From the NCBI GenBank assembly GCA_937892995.1, contig CALBJS010000169.1, positions 1 to 14,660 of the forward strand: DNA of 14,660 nt. The letters are read 5' to 3'. The notes beneath the pieces were generated by a model. It saw only the letters and a list, made by a program, of their open reading frames with translations, did not search any database and was not told the origin of the DNA. The stretch is from an uncultured Peptococcaceae bacterium. GTDB lineage: Bacteria; Bacillota; Desulfitobacteriia; Desulfitobacteriales; Syntrophobotulaceae. The translations under genes were made by a program, and so were the position numbers. Below are positions 12,791 through 14,660 of the stretch, in pieces. Position 1 is the stretch's first letter. The number at the start of each line of letters is the position of its first letter.

Positions 12791-12930
12791 TCTCTCACGT
12801 CCACTGTCTTTATTTTTTAAATCATATTCCTATTCTATGGAATAATTTTGATTAGGGGATTAAGCAGAATAGATGATAAATAATAATTATGGCCTTTCTA
12901 AAAAATTATTATCTTAAGAAAACCCTAAAG

Positions 12931-14178
12931 TTACTTGATTATAAGGTCAGCAAAAATAGACTGATATCTGACTTTAAGTAAGATTTCATCTTGTTTGATC
13001 ATTTCTCGGAAAGCTTTCTCCAGACGTCCTACTACTAATTTAGTCTGTTCCATATTGATTGCCGGCAGAATAAGGATAAATTGCCTCTGATCCCAGAGGG
13101 AACAGACATCCCCTTTCCGTAAGCTGCGTTCGATAATTTCTTGCAAGGAGGCCAAGGCTTTTTTAATAATACCCGGCTCGACTATAGCCTGTGGGGCCGG
13201 GTGCAAGGTTAGTAAGACAAGAAATACAGACAGGCCGCTGCGTTCCGCTCTACGCCTCTCCAGATCATAAATCGACTGAAAAGTTTTTTTATCACAGAAG
13301 AAAGGTCCGTCTGTACCGGGTTTAGAAATAATCTCTTCTTGAACTGAATTAATATCTGTTCGGTTTGCTTGGTCTCCGGCTGAAATCTTGGAATAAAGAC
13401 TTCGCATTTCAGTTGAGGGTCTAAGACCCAATTCTTGATATAACTTGGCAGTAATATATTCATAATTCTGCCGAGCATCTTTATATTTACCCTTTTTAAG
13501 CAAGGCTTCCATTAGATATAAATGGAAGTCTTCTTCGAACGGCTCTAATAAGGTAACTTTTTCACAAACTTCAATAATCGTATTAGGATCCTCTTGTTCC
13601 TCCAGAAGATTACAGTAATCAGCCATAGACTCAAGGTAAACACGCCGATAATGATTCCTAAAAGGTATGGTCCATTCCGTGTACATGGATTCTGACAGAT
13701 AGCTGCCTTGATACAATTCCAGCATACTCCGATAACATTCCAGTGCTTTTAGCGGATCAAATGCTTTAACCTTTCTTGCAGCAACATAATTTTGCTCAAA
13801 TTCCTCGGCATCAAGTGTATAATCAAGATTCGGATTCCAACTATAACAACCGTGAGAGAATACAATAGTCTGGATATTAGATTCTTCCGGAAGGCCTTTC
13901 TTTAAAACCTGACGCAGACGATGAATCATGGTCCGAAAAGCCTTACTCGAATATTCGTAGTCCTGATCAGGCCAGAGGGTATCCTGAATTGTTTCGGCTA
14001 AAATGTTTTTACCCCGATTCGTAATTATGTATTTGAATAATTCCCACATTTTTTGGGATTTATCAGATTCTGCAGATAGAATCCGATTTCCCCGGCGAAC
14101 AGAAAAATTTCCCAGAGTCCGGATAGCAATACGGCAACCCTCATTATTCATTTTTTCATTATCATCGGAAATTGCCAT
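12931..14178 (-). CDS. BTAD (SARP-like) transcriptional regulator with degenerate GGDEF-like C-terminus, distal copy
   Basis: This 415-aa protein has the same three-part design as its downstream paralogue: winged helix (about 18-118, with RTLGNFSVRRGNR and KAFRTMIHRLRQVL), BTAD helices (about 122-266, with LDAEEFEQNY, ECYRSMLELYQGSYLSE and LGLRPSTEMRSLYSKI), and a GGDEF-like region (about 291-405). That region starts with TFQSIYDLERRRAERSGLSV and continues with LRKGDVCSLW and FILILPAINMEQTKLVVGRL. The GGDEF signature position reads WDQRQF, so it should be catalytically dead. The start has GGGGAG 5 nt upstream. It has its own promoter and a five-unit repeat array just upstream of that, which suggests autoregulation or control by the paralogue. 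An internal tandem duplication of one ancestor is likely. Confidence 0.85.
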   Translation of the reverse strand: MAISDDNEKMNNEGCRIAIRTLGNFSVRRGNRILSAESDKSQKMWELFKYIITNRGKNILAETIQDTLWPDQDYEYSSKAFRTMIHRLRQVLKKGLPEESNIQTIVFSHGCYSWNPNLDYTLDAEEFEQNYVAARKVKAFDPLKALECYRSMLELYQGSYLSESMYTEWTIPFRNHYRRVYLESMADYCNLLEEQEDPNTIIEVCEKVTLLEPFEEDFHLYLMEALLKKGKYKDARQNYEYITAKLYQELGLRPSTEMRSLYSKISAGDQANRTDINSVQEEIISKPGTDGPFFCDKKTFQSIYDLERRRAERSGLSVFLVLLTLHPAPQAIVEPGIIKKALASLQEIIERSLRKGDVCSLWDQRQFILILPAINMEQTKLVVGRLEKAFREMIKQDEILLKVRYQSIFADLIIK

Positions 14179-14233
14179 AAATACTCCCCACCCGATAAAT
14201 GTCTTTTTTAACCAATTTGTAGCGTGTAGAACT

Positions 14234-14262
14234 ATTATATATAACTATATCCATTTCTACAA
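14234..14262 (-). promoter_or_regulatory. Sigma-A-type promoter of the distal BTAD regulator
   Basis: On the minus strand TTGTAG (14262-14257) and a perfect TATAAT (14239-14234) are separated by 17 nt. Transcription would start near 14227, about 48 nt before the ATG. The direct-repeat array begins 26 bp upstream of the -35 box. Confidence 0.65.
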
Positions 14263-14288
14263 GAGAAAGAACCGGGTATTGCCCCTAA

Positions 14289-14338
14289 TCACCCCAAAAT
14301 CACCCCACATCATCCCATAATCACCCAACAATCATCCC
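14289..14338 (-). repeat. Five direct repeats TCAYCCC at 10-11 bp spacing upstream of the distal BTAD gene
   Basis: On the plus strand the heptamer TCA(C/T)CC(C/A) starts at 14289, 14300, 14310, 14321 and 14332, spaced 11, 10, 11 and 11 bp: TCACCCC twice, TCATCCC twice, TCACCCA once. A sixth degenerate unit, TTGCCCC, lies at 14279. The spacing equals one helical turn, so all units face the same side of the DNA, as in SARP operator arrays. It lies just upstream of the -35 box of the regulator gene and after the stop of the sortase gene. Confidence 0.65.
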
Positions 14339-14365
14339 TTGTATTTTACAATTATTACCTTTCGG

Positions 14366-14660
14366 TTAGGGCTCTGTAATCTCTTGAAGGACTGCTCGGC
14401 AAGCTAGCCGTTCTGTCTTGGTATAGCAAGTAGTAAGGGTCAGAACAGCTTCTTTAGTAGGGGCAATAACACTCCAGTCATCGGTCGCTATTGGGGAAAC
14501 CTTCTCTACTGTATAGGTATATTTCTTTCCTTGGTAGGTGATCCGGATTAAATTCCCGGGCTGAAGCTTATGAATGTTTCGAAACCAGGAGCCGTACATA
14601 TTCTTATGTCCGGCTATGGCGGTTTTTCCTTCTCCGGGATAGGCCGATTGTTCATACCAT
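14366..14660 (-). CDS. Sortase, C-terminal part (5' end outside the window)
   Basis: The frame is open to the right edge, giving 97 whole codons before the TAA; the first ATG inside (14599) is internal. All three sortase active-site residues are visible: His in TAIAGHKN (codon 14608-14606), Cys in LTLTTCYT (codon 14428-14426, the TLxTC motif) and Arg in LACRAVLQ (codon 14398-14396). Between them lie FRNIHKLQPGNLIRITYQGK and YTYTVEKVSPI, the typical beta-barrel strands. Sortases join LPXTG-type surface proteins to the wall or to each other. The class (D or E most likely) cannot be settled without the N-terminus. It is on the same strand as the BTAD genes but separated from them by 187 bp with the repeat array. 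A link to the Tad pilus is not shown. Confidence 0.85.
   Translation of the reverse strand, partial: WYEQSAYPGEGKTAIAGHKNMYGSWFRNIHKLQPGNLIRITYQGKKYTYTVEKVSPIATDDWSVIAPTKEAVLTLTTCYTKTERLACRAVLQEITEP

Noticed and set aside
12880..12912. Hairpin ATAATAATT/AATTATTAT as terminator of the distal BTAD gene
   Set aside because: The stem is all A-T with a 15-nt loop and no clear T run, so it is too weak to call; the two regulator genes may be co-transcribed.
14279..14338. Possible CRISPR or minisatellite
   Set aside because: The repeated units are 7 bp with 3-4 bp spacers, far too short for CRISPR, and their placement before a promoter fits a protein-binding array better.

Overview
The window looks like chromosomal DNA of a low-to-mid GC Gram-positive bacterium of the class Clostridia. 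A Peptococcaceae/Desulfitobacteriaceae-type host is an inference, not proven. The reasons are GGAGG-type ribosome binding sites, a CWB2 cell-wall-binding protein, tandem cyclic di-GMP-I riboswitches, a sortase, and a Tad pilus locus that carries no outer-membrane secretin or TadD/RcpB gene. Almost everything is on the minus strand. The exception is one plus-strand unit, the riboswitches plus a secreted transglutaminase-like protein.

Layout from left to right. 1-629 (-) is a 5' fragment of a secreted CWB2-repeat protein. 630-1053 holds a two-way terminator and the eroded remains of a HEPN-domain gene. 1054-1227 (-) is a small zinc-ribbon protein. 1228-2085 is non-coding: a plus-strand promoter, two tandem c-di-GMP-I aptamers each followed by its own terminator, then 25-bp tandem repeats. 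2086-2991 (+) is the exported transglutaminase-like protein. A convergent terminator at 3033-3072 separates it from the Tad locus.

The Tad (Flp pilus) locus is read right to left on the minus strand: flp pilin (59 aa), GxGD prepilin peptidase, TadE, TadG-like protein, CpaB/RcpC, CpaE/TadZ, CpaF/TadA ATPase, TadB, TadC and a DUF192 protein. Spacing is tight or overlapping from tadZ to the end. A hairpin just after flp could act as an attenuator that keeps pilin expression high. Upstream of flp are an 83-aa protein of unknown function and two paralogous winged-helix + BTAD (SARP-like) regulators. Both regulators carry a C-terminal domain that looks like a degenerate GGDEF domain. The 3' part of a sortase gene lies at the right edge.

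The most interesting signals are regulatory. (1) Each riboswitch can form a long pairing between the 3' end of its aptamer and the 5' arm/loop of its terminator, which predicts two OFF switches in series. (2) Two sets of short direct repeats with about 11-bp spacing, the pattern bound by SARP/BTAD activators, lie upstream of the distal regulator and upstream of the 83-aa gene. (3) Degenerate GGDEF-like domains on the pilus regulators stand next to a c-di-GMP-controlled secreted enzyme. Together these suggest, by inference, a surface-adhesion module in which pilus production and a secreted transglutaminase-like enzyme respond to related second-messenger cues.
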